Notes: generated from the letters alone by a model not told the origin. DNA of 64,000 nt from Micromussa lordhowensis (GCA_964020085.1 OZ026600.1:6639848-6703847); one strand, 5' to 3'; counted from the first letter of the stretch, positions 21,154-34,595 are shown. Made by a program: numbers and translations.

Positions 21154-22346
21154 CACAGTAATGAAGGCGTTATTGATCATCAGCAATAGTCAATGACTAA
21201 TCAACTGATAACCTAGTTGATTACTTCCTGTGCTTTGAATAAGCATACATCTCTTGTTCCTCTAAGGTGCGGGATTGTAGAAAAACACCTTGCATCTCAT
21301 TTGCACCTCATTAAAAAACAAAAGTGCTCATTCTATGATGCCTCGTTCTTTTAAAAACTGAATTAATTTTCCGCAATCCCGCACCTCACTCTCTTGTTCA
21401 TTCTCAGTGGTCAACAAAATAATACACGTTCTTCTCTTGATTGTTGCGAAATTCTAACGGAGTAAAAAGTTGAATACAAAAGAGCGCCGAGCCTAATGTC
21501 AAGATCTGAATCCGGCGACAACTCAGCGCTCACTGGTCGTTATATCCGCTAATTATCACAAGAATTATGTTACAATACAGAAGCGTACAACGACAACGAA
21601 ACTGAAAACGCCCTCAAAATGAAATACAAAGCTTTCCTCAGTCTATTTTGGTGAGCCAAACTTTGTCTTGGTATTCGTTTACCAACTTTTCGATTTTGAA
21701 TTGTGTTCCTCTTCAATACAAATGCACAAACTGGCGAAGTCGCAATGATTAGTGGTAGCAATGGAATGCAAATTTCCGTTGTTCACGCTAATGACGCTGT
21801 TTTCAGAGTGAGTTTTTCTAAACTTCGACTGTTTAAGTAGCTAGAGCAGAAAACCCATTGAATAACATACCTTGAACTGATTGGGGAAAGAACGCCAATA
21901 TATAAAATCGAAAGCGGGCTAGCAGCCCGTGGCGTGCTGTAAACAGGAAAAATTATCACATGACCAAAACGAAAGTGAAATTTCCTGCTAATTTATCTTC
22001 AAAATACATTAATTGAGCAACAGGCTGTACCTTGATCGACTGAAGGTGAAAATTGTAGATCCGGTGGACGACAAAAATGGATGACAAACGCTAACAAAAC
22101 GAAATATCCAAGAGAGTAATTTCAAGCAACGGAACAAACCGATGCGTGATGCTTCGGCATTCGATCTGATCTGAATAACTCGGTTGAATGGTTCGCTTTT
22201 CGCCGGAAATCAGCAGTTTTTACAATTCTCGGATTTTCCGGAAACTAAATTCGCAAGAAATGTCCGAGCCATGCATTGCGTCGATTTCGAAATATTTGGT
22301 CGAATGGAAAGCGCACGGCCCTGATGCTTTCCTTTCACTTATAAAA
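21154..22346. other. Tail of duplication unit A, no gene seen
   Basis: The first bases finish the LINE fragment. At 21258-21400 a small inverted repeat (AAGGTGCGGGATTG ... CAATCCCGCACCT) is a MITE-like insert absent from the 24.9-kb copy. The remainder is intergenic and is repeated at 41.1-42.2 kb. Confidence 0.6.
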
Positions 22347-22386
22347 TCAGATCACCAAATTTAGGACGATCCATACTGTATCTTTA

Positions 22387-22906
22387 AGAAATGGTGAGCG
22401 TGCAGCGTGCAGTTATCGAATTATATTTTTACGATAACTGCAGAAATTCTCGCGCGCTCATTGGCTAATTTTTATCGTCAATATGCGGACAGACACATGA
22501 ATTTGAAATTCGTGCGACGCGTCAGCGAGCGAGAGCCGGCAATTCGACCATTTGTTATCGTAAAAAACAAATTGACGTCAGTTTTTAATGAGTCTGTCCT
22601 GTTATTCACAATAAATTTCGTCATCACATTGTCAAAGTAGTCTGCGGATCCACTCGGCTATCGCCTCGTGGATCCACAGCTACTTTGACAATGTGATGAC
22701 GAAATTTATGATCAATAACAGGACAGACGCATGAAAAACTGACGTCAATTTGTTAAATGCACGCGGGAGGTTGCTAAGCACGAAAGAAGCGTAAGAGTCG
22801 CACGAGGCGATAGTCGAGTGCGACTCTAGCTTCTTGAGTGCTTAGCAAACCTCCCAAGTGCATAAATAACTCGATAATTGCACAGCTGCACTCTCACCAT
22901 TTCTTT
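22387..22906. mobile_element. Nested foldback element (three palindromes)
   Basis: Outer arms AAGAAATGGTGAGCGTGCAG (22387 on) and their complement near 22906 enclose two further palindromes. One is centred at about 22660 (GACGTCAGTTTTTAATGAG and TTTGACAATGTGATGACG arms), the other at about 22805 (GCTAAGCACGAAAGAAGC / GCTTCTTGAGTGCTTAGC). There is no coding sequence. It lies just beyond the end of duplication copy A. Confidence 0.7.
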
Positions 22907-24084
22907 TATAACATTGAGACTTTTGAGATAGAGTATATTGAATCTTGTCCAGCTTACATGAAGTCAAAAGCGCCATAAACCGCGCGAAAAGTTCATTCAA
23001 AAATCTGACAAAGCGGCACATCAAAATTCTTCTTGGATCGCGGCGAGTTTTTAGTTAACATTTTCTCGATCTCGGGAAAACAAAGAACTTCAAACTGTCG
23101 GTTCACCTGGCCTAAATATCAAGCTGACAGTAAACGAAACTTGCAGTCGGCAAAAGCGTTTCTGGAAAGTTAGTTGAGCTTGCATTGGATCAGTTTTCCG
23201 AAGAATCGAAAACAAACCTCAAATGGTTGAAGCTTTTGGTGGCTGAAATCTCTGTCCTTCAGGGCGTCTTCGGCAAAAGAAAAGAACGATATGGCACCAG
23301 CCATTTCATAAAAGTAGGAGTGGAGAAGAAAGCGCACAAACACCCTTGGCTTTGAGCTGTTTGAGATGCTCTTATTCAATAGCAGGTTTGTTGGTTTCTT
23401 TTTCCTTTCCACGTTTAATGAGTTGCGCGTCCACAAGGCAGAACTTGAACACATGAATGGCTTTTAAAAATGATTTGACTCTTTCGTTATTTCAGAAAAA
23501 AAGCTTAAGGCTGAGGAAAATGTCAGAAATGTAAGCCATATTAGTGTACGATGCAGTCATTCCTTCAAGCGACTGTTTCTCCAATTTCAAGAGTTCGATT
23601 CACGATCGAGTGAGGCTTTCGACGCCAGAGAAAAAAATTACAATGAAACCTTGTGCTGAATTTTATTATCGCCAAATCGCTGAATAAAGGCTCTCTAAAA
23701 TTCCTGCTATGCATTACTAATCTCGAAAGGTTGATGCAGACCAGTTTGTTGTTGTTTTGGTCCGTCTCCGAGTACCGAGCGCCTTTGTCCAACCATCAGA
23801 TTCAGCTCCTCGCTTAAATAAGCAAATCTCCTTAGGTGGAGGCCAGGCAAAAAACTTGAGCTCAAAATTTCGTAGCTCAAAGGAGTAATCTTCATCTCCG
23901 GAAGAATCATTAAATTTTCCATCTTTTAGGAGAAGAAAAACAGGAATTATTTTTAAAAGAGTGTCAACATCGATTGCCGAGAGAAATTAAAAATAAACTA
24001 ACTGACGTGAGCGTGCAACCCACGGGCAAATAGATCGAGCTTATTAGCCAATCAGAACGCGCGCTTCGCTAAGGCTATGTTATA
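22907..24084. other. Single-copy intergenic stretch, no gene seen
   Basis: Short frames only. No splice-supported exon or family motif was found. The end, around 24010-24080, carries CAACCCACGGGCAAATAGA-type and GCCAATCAGAACGCGCGC sequence common at ends of coral MITEs. Confidence 0.4.
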
Positions 24085-25405
24085 AAATTACTTTAATCTC
24101 CCCAATCATTCTAAAGAACATATAACAGTCTGTGGCCTTTCCCTACATCAACTGAAGGAAGCACGGAAAGCCGCAAAACTGTAGAACAAAAATGTATTTT
24201 TCAAAACGGCACTCTTAACTCTCACGGTATCAACGAACGCTTCTATTCTGTTATTTTCACGTTACCATGCACCAACCAATAGCGTAGCTCCATTTTTCTG
24301 TATATCAACCACACACAACCGACAATTCCTCAATTCGCTCCGACGAAGGGCTAACGCTCTAAACGTCCGCTTTCAAATCTCTTTATGGTGGTCGGCCAAT
24401 TCACATTATCAACTCAGTTGTTAAAACCAAATTATCTTGTAATACTCCCCATCGATGCAGCACCACAGTTTCTTTAGAAACTTTACCCCCTTTATATATT
24501 TAAAATTAGTTTGTTGGCTGCAAGCCACACACAAATTCTCTCCAAATCAAAATTAATACAGTTATTCATTCCATAAACATCCGCACTACCAGCAAAAGTA
24601 ATACCAGTATCATCAGCGTACATCCTTGGTTAGGAATGCTGGAAAGAATTAGCCAGATCATTTATAAATAATAGAAATAGAAGGGACATAAGAATCGTTC
24701 CCTGTAGAACACCATAGCGAAGGAAAGTGGACAATTTATTCCCGTTTACCAGACACGTTTGGGTTCGTTTTTTTTTTTTAAATTAGAGCAGAACCATTGG
24801 TTTGCGAAGCCCTGAATACCATAAGCTTGTAATTTTGAAAGAAGAATAGTGTGGTCCACAGTATCGAAGGCATCATTGATCATCGGCAATAATCAATGAC
24901 TAATCAACTGATAACCTAGTTGATTACTTCCTGCGCTTGAATAAGCATACATCTCTTGTCCATTCTCAGTGGTCAACAAAATAATACACGTTCTTCTCCT
25001 TCTTCTCTTGATTGTTGCGAAATTCCATCGGAGTAAAAAGTTGAATGCAAAAGAGAGCCGAGCCTGATGCCAAGATCTGAATCCGGCGACAACTCAGCGC
25101 TCACTGCTCGTTATATCCGCTAATTATCACAAGGCGTATGCTACAATACGGAAGTGTAAAACGACAACGAAAGCGAAAACGCCCTTAAAATGAGAGACAC
25201 AAAGCTTTCCTCAGTCTATTTTGTTGAGCCAAACTATGTCTTGGTATTCGTTTACCAACTTTTCGATTTCGAATTATGTTTCTCTTCAATACAAATGCAC
25301 AAACTGGCGAAGTCGCAATGATTAGTGGTGGCAATGTAATGCAAATTTCCGTTGTTCACGCTGATGACGCTGTTTTCAAATTGAGTTTTACTAAACTTCG
25401 ACCAG
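24085..25405. other. Partial third duplication unit: Penelope and LINE remnants without the viral element (empty site)
   Basis: Sequence equivalent to 15.5-16.25 kb joined directly to 21.15-21.83 kb. It has the CGLSLHQL tail of the Penelope endonuclease, a degraded hammerhead-like box, the LINE RT YADD region and, at 24851-24856, GTGGTC running straight into CACAGT. The join to the start of copy B is at about 25405. It shows the unit structure before the 4.9-kb insertion. Confidence 0.8.
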
Positions 25406-26018
25406 TTATCTCGTGATTGTTAGCCATTTTAGGAGTTCAAGTATCACGAAAAGTGCTTTTGTAAATATTTTTCTGGTTTGGTTCAGATAATCAGTCGACT
25501 AGATAGCCAAAGTAAGTTCCAGATGTTTACACTATTTACTGGCCGCCATGTTGGAGGACGAAAGAGGTCCTCCAACATGGCGGCTCTATACTAGGCTCTG
25601 TAATTTCGCGCGGAACATTTCGACGAATATCTGAACTTTGGGACAACGCACGCACCTTACACTTGGAGAACTGTCTTCTTTATTTATCGTCTACAATATC
25701 ACATTTTTTTTACTTTGACCGATGCATGGTTTTTTATTTATTTTCTATTGCGTGACAATGCACACACTCTATTGCTGGTTTTGAGTGTCACGCCATTCAA
25801 AATAAAAACCATAACCGTTCAATAAATTAAGTCCAGAATCTGACAAAAGAAAGAAGGTAAGTAGGCAAAGACTCTCGCTAAGATTCAGGTCACAATAATT
25901 TTTCTTATGCAAGATATGCGGAGAAACTTTTTACCCAAAGTTATAGAGATTTGTATGGAGACGCCCGCCATGTTGGAGCCCATCCGGATGGGCACTAACA
26001 TGGCGGCCGGAAACCAAC

Positions 26019-26057
<39 letters not shown>

Positions 26058-28376
26058 GTTATCTCTCGAGGAACTCAAAAACATTAAAATAATACTTTTT
26101 CTAATACAAGAACTGTTCAGATAGCCAAATTCCCCGAAATAAGTCACTTTTTAACCAACACGGCCGTCATGTAAATGTCGCGTCACGCAAAATCTTAAGA
26201 AATTCATTCTAAGCGAAAATGTTTATGAATATTAGTTTTCAGCTGCTCTTATACATCATGAAAGTAAAATATCAGGAGGATCAATAGTTTTGTAGTTTGA
26301 ATTTTAGTCACGTCATGTGAAAACCGGCAACAGGGGTTCTTTTCAAAATGTTCGACAAAGCTATGCATCCTAAGAGATTCCAGACCCGCGTTTTTAACGC
26401 CTAAAAGGTACGATGACAGGCACCGCCCTCCTTTTAATATGGGAGTACCCAACCCAGGAGCCGATCATCATAGCTTAACTTCTTTCTTTTGTCTAAGAAT
26501 ACAAGTCAGGATTTAGGTTCATTTTGTTCACATTCCCTATTAGCAGAGCCAGCCATATAATGAAAGTAGTCAAGTCAGTCCAAGAAGTTGAATTAAGTGA
26601 TCAAATGGTGTCTTGTGTTGCTTCAAAAGAATTAGCAATCAAATTACAATACAATACAATAAAATGAATTTACTCTTACTTTAATGAAGATATGATTTCT
26701 ATTGAGCAATTTAATAATACATCAAATTAGAAATAGTTTCATAGCATTTTGATGAAAACTGATACTTATACCATTCCTGTCTCTAAAACTCAGAAAGATA
26801 ACAAACTTCACTAGCATGAATCAATCCTTAATTTAACCGTGGACGTGTTCTCGTGCCTAGGGGGAGGGGATCTTGATGCTCCCTTCCCAATCTCCAAAAG
26901 TGTTGGTTTAATAGAAATCAATCTTACAACGGATCTAAAGCATTCAATCATGTTAACTTTAGTGATCCTTGTGTCAATCATGACGTCATATCATGCCTAA
27001 ATGACGTCCCTTTTCACAACTTGCACCATCTTGATTGGATACTATTTTTTCTGCTCCAAAACTGACTTGATAACAAAACAGGAAAAATATAAAAATACGG
27101 AAAATGTATTTGGGGGGGGGGGGGGGGAAGATTTTGGAATAAAATATCTTTAACATCCAAACTCTAAAACAGACATTTAAACTGACTTGAAACACCAAAT
27201 TCACGTGAATCACCCTTTGAAAAAAGTCACGTGACCAAACAACTGAGATATCAAAGTGTTCCTTGATACATGTAGATTTTAGGGAAAGTAGCTGAAAGTC
27301 ACAAAGGGTAAATTAACTGCTAAAATCTTGAATGCTTTGAAAAGTATGAAATCAGTGCTCGCAGCACAGCGAGCACACGATCTTGCTGAGTAGGAAGAGA
27401 GTAAATAAAGGAATGAAAAGAATGAATAGTTTACTTTAGTCTCCTGCTGTCTTTTCTTACGCAACCTGACAGGGAAAACCGCTACCTACCTGCGGAACAC
27501 TGTAGCTCCAAACTCGTACCTAGGCCTTTTCGCACTCTGCAGCTTGTTTTTCGTGTTTTTTGACACGACAAATCTTTACAAACCCCTCCCCCGGTTCGCA
27601 GTGCTTCTTGCGCGTGCGAAATCACCCGATCTCCGCACTAAAACAAAATGTGGCGAGCTAATACCTGAAGCCATTTGGCGAGATTCCGCGATAACAACTG
27701 GGAGCAGGGGACGGATTTTGCAAAGATTTGTCGTGTCAACAAAACATGTGTGGGAGGTGGAGGGGAGCTCAAGTGTGCGCTGGAAGATGTGTCTGGTACC
27801 GTGGTAACGGTACGATCATGTTACGAAAAGCGATTTGAGAAAAAAGTTTTGCAAAAGTCTCTAAAATTCTCCGACTGTCGCAAAAGTATTCAACAAATTC
27901 GGCCACGTTGTAGAAAAAAACCTTTTGACTTCTTTTTGTGTTTGCTTGGTTTCGTGAAAGTAAGGAACTTTAGAGATTCAAGCGAGTTTTCGGATTGCGT
28001 TCAAAATGTTTAGGCAAAGAGTTGCCACCCTTGTCAAATTATTATAAAAATAAAAAAAATTGCAGAGCGCGGAAGGGCCTAGGTACGAGTTTATTGCGAC
28101 AGTGTTCCACAGGACTTGCAGTAGCGGTTTTCCCTGTAAAGTCGCGTAAGAAAAGACAACAGGAGGCAAAGGTAAACTATTCATTCTTTTTATTCCTTTA
28201 TTTACTCTCAGCAAGATCGTGTGCTCCCTGTGATCGCACTTTGTCTAGAACTGACTATTCTCATCGATATAGTTTTTTCTTCATCAATCATAACAATGAC
28301 AATGTTGATAAACTTAACAGATCAATATCGGAAAGCGATTGTCAGTTGTTGAAAATAAAAATAGTTAATGTGTTAC

Positions 28377-31300
28377 TTAGTGTTCTTCTCTAAAAAGTTT
28401 TTGAATGATATCAAGAGCACGCTGTGCAGACTGAAGAGCTAAAGCATCCTCGCCTTGCGCTTTTTGCATCAACTCGAGTTCAAAGTAACTTTCAGCTACA
28501 CTCCAGTGTTCTTCCCCAAACAGTTTAAGCCTGATCTCAAGTGCACGCTGTGTGGACTGAAGAGCTGAGGAAAAGTCGCCTCGTGCATTCTGTGTGGCTC
28601 CGAGTAAATGGTAACTGTCAGCTGTGCTTGAGTGTTCTTCTCCAAACAATTTAAGCCTGATATCAAGTGCACGCTGTATAGACTGAAGAGCTGAGGAATA
28701 GTCGCCTTGTGCATGCTGTGTGGCTCCGAGTAAATGGTAACTGTCAGCTGTGCTTGAGTGTTCTTCTCCAAACAGTTCAAGCCTGATATCAAGTGCACGC
28801 TGTGTAGACTGAAGAGCTGAGGAATAGTCGCCTCGTGCATGCTGTGTGGTCCCGAGTGAATCGTAACTGCCAGCTGTGCTTGAATGTTCTTCTCCAAACA
28901 GTTCAAGCCTGATATCAAGTGCACGCTGTTTAGATTGAAGAGCTGAGATAAAGTCACCTAGTTCATGCTGTGTGGTTCCGAGTGAATGATAACTGTCAGC
29001 TGTGCTTGAGTGTTCTTCTCCAAACAGTTTAAGCCTGATATCAAGTGCACGCTGTGTAGACTGAAGAGCTAAGGAATAGTCGCCTTGTGCATGCTGTGTG
29101 GTCCCGAGTGAATGATAACTGTCAGCTGTGCTTGAATGTTCTTCTCCAAACAGTTCAAGTCTGATATCAACTGCACGCTGTTTAGACTGAAGAGCTGAGG
29201 AATAGTCGCCTCGTGCATGCTGTGTGACCCCGAGTGAATGGTAACTGACAGCTGTGCTTGAATGTTCTCCTCCAAACAGTTTAAGCCTGATATCAAGTGC
29301 ACGCTGTGTAGACTGAAGAGCTGAGGAATAGTCGCCTTGTGCATGCTGTGTGGTCGCGAGTAAATTGTAACTGTCAGCTGTGCTTGAGTGTTCTTCTCCA
29401 AAGAGTTCAAGTCTGATATCAAGTGCACGCTGTATAGATTGAAGAGCTGAGATATAGTCGCCTCGTGCATGCTGTGTGACCCCGAGTGAATGGTAACTGA
29501 CAGCTGTGCTTGAATGTTCTTCTCCAAACAGTTGAAGCCTGATATCAAGTGCACGCTGTTTAGACTGAAGAGCTGAGATAAAATCGCCTAGTTCATGCTG
29601 TGTGATCCCGAGTGAATAGTAACTGTCAGCTGTGCTTGAATGTTCTTCTCCAAACAGTCCAAGCCTGATATCAAGTGCACGCTGTTTAGACTGAAGAGCT
29701 GAGATAAAGTCGCCTAGTTCATGCTGTGTGATCCCGAGTGAATGGTAACTGTCAGCTGTGCTTGAATGTTCTTCTCCAAACAGTTGAAGCCTGATATCAA
29801 GTGCGCGCTGTTCAGACTGAACTGCCTCTGGATACTTTTGCATTTTGAACTGACATTCTGCGTGGTCAGCATAGCTCTTTGCTAATGTTTCTTGATGAAG
29901 TGCCAGGGTCGCGAAGTTCCGTTCGTGGATTGGCGAATTCTCTTTGCCACTCTCGCATTGTTTAATTGCCTTCTCATGATACATGATCCTTCCCGCGGAC
30001 AGTTTGGCTGCGTCTTCACGGCTTGACACACTCTGAAGTATTGTATTAACATTGTGCTGAAAAGTAAATAAACCATTTGAACTTCGGAGGAACGGTTTTT
30101 CCATCTTTTTTGCTATATTTAGCACAGTGTTGCTTGTAGATCGCTTCGCGTCAGTATCAGCGAAATGTTCTGTTGCGTTGCTTACGAGACAAAGGACTTC
30201 TAATTTGAGTGGAGCATTGACTAACTTTTCGGAGTTTCTAAGGATCATTTCTTCTTCTCCATTGTCCCTGTCTGTATTTTCCATTGCAGGAATGATAAGA
30301 AGATTTGTATCTCCCACTGCTCTGCACTCCTCGAGCGCTTTGCTGTAGAACAGTGACGTTTTTGACGGGATGTTTATAAATCGATAATAAATAGCAAGTA
30401 TCTGGAAAATAATAATTCTTAGAATTCTCTGTTCGGGGGTACCATCCATTAAGGAAAGAGCCTCTTGTAAGAGTTGAACTCCGTCTTCAGTTTTTCCGGT
30501 AACCAGTTGATAGATGCCGCTGTAACAAAGGTGTTTTCCTCTGTCATCACGCGGTACTGAAGAACACGATGGCTCATACTTCCCTTCCGAAAGCAGCTGC
30601 ATTGTCCTTCCGTAAAAACCAAAAGGTACTTCAGTTAAAGCCAAGGAAACTAATAACTGCCTGTAGGTTACGTTGTTCCCATCCTTTCTGGCTGCTTTAA
30701 TTGCTGAATGGTAAATTTTGTCAATCTTTTCACCCTCGCACCAAAATAGGCTGTCTAGAAATAGCTCTGCTTTTACTAGAGCTTGAAAAGCATTGTCAGA
30801 AGTCTTGGAATCGTAACAGCCGTCTGTAAGACTTGTCAGGAAACTCTGTTCATGTTCATAGAACTCCAAAAATGCAGACATCGAATTTCCTGCCAAAAAC
30901 TGCTCATTAAGCTTCTCGAATTGGGAGACGTAAAATGCATACATGCGAGATTTGGCATTAACAATTGTTTCTTTCATTTCCTGTTCTCCCCGTTCTCTTG
31001 AAAAAGACTGAAGTAGTTTATGTATCGTAAATAATCCAGATTTGGAACCTGAATCGAGAAAAGATCTCCTCCGAAGGCTTTGCAAGATGTTTTTCGCTCC
31101 ATGAATTAGTGACATACCTAGAACAGCTGCGGCAATCTTTAGATCGAAACTCTCTGGAAGAACACTAAAGGACACAAGAGCTTCTTTCTGTTGAGCAGAG
31201 AGTCTCTGAAATGAAGAGTCAAATAGGAGTTTCAGTCTTAGATGGCTTGGATAATCTGGATTGTCCATCATCTCCACAATATCATTACTTTGTGCACACC

Positions 31301-32029
31301 TCATGAAGTCATCTAGAGCTTGATTTCGTTCATCAACATCATCTTCAGAAATAGAGGAACACAATAACTTTATGGCCAAAGGTGCATGACCGCAGATTTG
31401 CTGAATTCGTCTGCAGTTTGAAGCGGTGGCACTTGGGAGTAATTTGTGAACCAGAGTTTGAGAGGATACCTCATCCAATGGACAGATTCTTACTGCCTGG
31501 TGACCTTGGAATCGAACATTTATGAACTCTAACGATTCCCTTGTGGTTATAACAAATGTCACTTTCTCAGTTCGTCTGAGAATTTCTTCGAGGAAATGTA
31601 TGAAATCTTCTTTGATTTTCGCCATTCCACTTTCCAGTAACTCATCAGCATTATCAAGAATTAGAAAAAAAGGATCTGAAATCTCGTTAAAAAGTTGGAA
31701 AAGCTCATCATCAAGTGAAAGGCGCTGTTGTTGTTGTTGGCCAGTTGTGGCAGGTCGTCTAAAAAAGCTAAGAAGCTTGGACGTCAGATCAGCTTTTGAC
31801 TGAAGTCCTCGTAAGGAGAGGAAGTACACGGGTAATCCCTGCGACTCGAGATGATGTCCAACAGCGCTTGCAACCGACGTTTTTCCGAATCCTGGCGAAC
31901 CCCAGATCGACACGATTCGGGTAGATTCAGAAGTGACGTGACCAGTGATTTCTTCACACTCCCTCTGGCGGCCCGTGAAATGTGGAACCATTGGAGGAAG
32001 ACATGACTTGGGCAGGGTTGACTTCGCGT
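28377..32029 (-). CDS. NB-ARC + TPR exon of the HEPN-NB-ARC-TPR immune receptor, copy B (intact)
   Basis: One long open exon after the acceptor TTTTAATAG, joined in frame to the HEPN exon. Counting from the internal Met at 31991: GRQREC at 7, P-loop GSPGFGKTS 31-39, Walker B LILDNAD 110-116, ITTRES sensor, CGHAPLAIKLL (the GLPL-like NB-ARC motif), a winged-helix/ARC-like region, an all-helical linker, then ten 42-residue TPRs and a divergent eleventh before the stop. NB-ARC proteins are ATP/ADP switches that oligomerise on sensing a signal; TPRs are the likely sensor. The real protein starts in an upstream exon, so the Met is not the start. Large families of such genes are known in stony corals and act presumably in cytosolic immunity. 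No signal peptide or membrane segment is visible. Confidence 0.88.
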
Positions 32030-32422
32030 CTATTAAAAGCCAGAATTGAACAATAATAATAATGAATTACATGTGTTATTGGGTAGCCAAAAATAACGAC
32101 TCAAATCCTTTATTGATATCAAATGTTAAAACTCGAAAAAAAAAAAAGAAGTATAGAGTCCACGGTATACATTCACGTTGGGTGTCCGCTTACGAGAGAG
32201 GGTAAACAAAAGAAAAATCAAATTTTTCATTTTGGAAAGTGTCCGCGTCCGCTTGCGAGAGATTGTCTACTTACGGCAATGAGTAAATGCAGAGTTTGAC
32301 TGGAGGTAAAAAGGGGAATTGAAAACAGCGTCCGTAAGTGTAGAGCTGTCCACTACGAGGGTGTCCGTTAGCAGAGTATTGACTGTAAACGGTTATTCTG
32401 CAAAGATAGAAAGAATTGTTAC

Positions 32423-33278
32423 CTGCTTCGTCTTGAGTAGGTGATAGTTTCATGGTCAAATCATTGATCTTTTTTTCCAACGTAGCTATGTCTTCTTTCC
32501 TTGCTGTGCTTTCCACTTTCCCCTCTATTGCGGTTGATAGTGCTCTTAGCTCGTCGATATCTGAACTCATGCCCTCGAGAAACGCGATGTATGCTTGGGT
32601 TTCCTCTTTTGTAGCCTGCTCCAATTTGCGAACTTCTTTTGTGGGAAAGTCCGACTCAGTCAAACTACCAATGACATCAATGGGATCTGCCTTGACTCCA
32701 AGAGCTTTGAATGCATCCTTAGCATATTGCATGTTTAAATCGAATGTTGATTTGTCAATCTCAGAACTGGTTGAGTGACAAAGCGAATTTCTTAGCCGTC
32801 GAAGTTGATCAATTGCGAGTGCAAATGTCTCAGCCCTGTTTCCACTCAGGCTCATCACAGATGCATGAAAGTTTCCATGAGGCAACTTATGAGGCTTCAC
32901 ATACAGATCGCTAAGTGTCCTGTGATGACCTTTGCTGTCGGGCAAAGCGAAGGACCGCGCATAAATAGTGGCCTGGAACAGGGCTGTACAGTCCCATTCT
33001 TCGTAAGAGAGGTTTGTGGGAACTTTGGTTGTGCCACCTTCTGAACCAAGAAACAGATTTCTTACCGCAGTGGAGTCATCCCAAGGTTGAAAACCAGGAA
33101 GATGTCCAAAGGTGTTATCCCACATGGATCTGAAAGTATGACGTAATGCCTTGGGGAATTCATTCAATACTATGGAAGCAAACTTAAAATAGTTCAACTG
33201 CTCGTCCTGAAACGGCTGCAGAGCCATCCTTCCCAATATCAGCAGTGATGAAGGACCTGTTGGACTACCTGTCAAAGC
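32423..33278 (-). CDS. HEPN (DZIP3-like) exon of the immune receptor, copy B
   Basis: Bounded by the TTTTTTTAG acceptor and GAAGCAG|GTAACA donor; the 285 residues join the NB-ARC exon in phase. It has the start region GRMALQPFQDEQLNYF, a helical domain with WDDSTAVRNLFLG and EEWDCTALFQATIYARSF, then LRRLRNSLCHSTSSE. RNSLCH fits the HEPN Rx4H catalytic motif, so RNase activity is possible once the receptor clusters. The C-terminus is a coiled coil (ARKEDIATLEKKINDL) that may aid dimerisation. DZIP3-like HEPN domains often precede STAND ATPases in cnidarians. The frame beyond the donor (33-nt continuation and past it) is intron. Confidence 0.8.
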
Positions 33279-34472
33279 CTAAAAAAACAGGACCCTCAAT
33301 GTTACTTTGGGTCTCTTAAAGGAGGAGATCACTCCAGAAAACGTATATTTTTTGTCAACGCTAATAAAAAACCTCACACTGTTTAGCCACTAATTGAAGT
33401 TTCAGCCTCTAAAGTGCAGGTTTGTCTTGTGAAATTCATCTCCAAAGAAGCCCAAAATTCAACATTATTGCCGCCATTTGGAACAGTACTCAGGAGCTCG
33501 CCCGCGTTTTGGCGACGTCATTTTGTTTAAGAGATGTTGTCCAAATGGGTTCTGGCAAACCTTTTAACTGTCACTCTGGACTATGGCTGCTCTTGAGCCG
33601 TATTATTTTGAGCCAAACATGCTTCAAAGTCAGTAGTATAGTATAGTGAGGTTGATAATCGCATGGCAAATAGTACATTTTGCTAACCTTGTGAAGGATG
33701 CAAAGGTCAGTTGCAGGTTTTTCTCCTTCCCGCCAATTTCGAGTCACACGACGCCACAGAAATACAGTTTCAAAATGGCGGCCTTCGAAGTCGCTTCTTT
33801 CGAGACGAGTTTCTTTAGAATAGCAAGTACTTCAGAGGCTGAAACGTCAGTGAGTGGAAAAGCTGAATATTAACTTGCTATTGTTGAAGACAAAAAAGGA
33901 AGCTTTTTGGAGTGACCTCTTTTAAATGATAAATAAATATTGTTGAAGAGAATGATGGGGTTGAAGGGTGGAAATGAGTCTCGGTTGGGTACAATGGCAA
34001 CCAGGTGCACCCTCAGAATGCCGATAAATACCTATCGTCTCAAACAGACTCTGTCACCAGGTCAGTTGTTGCACATCCTCATTGTTGTTACCCTGGTAAT
34101 GCAGTTTCCTACAAACTGTAGCTGAGGAACAAAGTCAAAATGCGAGTATCTGGCGCCTTCAAATCAGTAATAGGATCACAGTGGCTAAGGGAAAGACAAC
34201 CCTGACAAACAAAATCCTTGGCCCTCCAGGTTGGAGGATGAACAGTAAGCCAACTCTCTACTCTCAAAAAAGCCTCTAGTTCCAAGGCAAAAGCATCTAC
34301 AGGAATTCGCAAGACTCAACTTTTACTAACTTTTACTAACTTCGAGGCCACAAAAACAGGAAGTGGCGTTGAAATTTTGTGGTTTGGGACTGAGAAAAGA
34401 GAGGTGTGGGAGGTTGGCATTACATTGATTAAAATCAGAAGTCAATTTTCTTATTACAGACACATAATCCAC

Positions 34473-34595
34473 CTTACATGAAGGCTGGGAGCGTTGAAAC
34501 GTAAACCAAACTTTCAAGAATTCCGAAGAATTCCAAACGAAGTTTGTACAGTCTACTATTATTAAGGCCAATTCGTCAAACTGAGTAACGTCCAT
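34473..34595 (-). CDS. Candidate 5' coding exon of the immune receptor, copy B
   Basis: Same 41-codon exon as in copy A (ATG in AAAATGGACG, donor AAG|GTGGAT), in phase with the HEPN exon over a 1.2-kb intron. Only splice logic and conservation between the two copies support it; the copies are too similar for conservation to weigh much. Confidence 0.3.

Larger units (their letters stand above)
2222..22346 (+). repeat. Tandem segmental duplication, copy A
   Basis: From TTATCTCGTGATT at 2222 to TTTCACTTATAAAA at 22346 the sequence is matched, in the same order and orientation, by 25406-42197. Similarity is very high in sampled stretches: the HEPN exon differs at only a handful of bases. Differences are mostly indels: copy A has a 411-bp segment at 4.3 kb, a 293-bp insert at 6.3 kb, about 15 extra 126-bp TPR units and a TTC microsatellite. 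Copy B lacks about 600 bp of the foldback at 3.2-3.8 kb. Confidence 0.9.

Noticed and set aside
28377..29820. CRISPR-like regular repeat pattern
   Set aside because: Contiguous 126-bp coding units without spacers; a TPR array.
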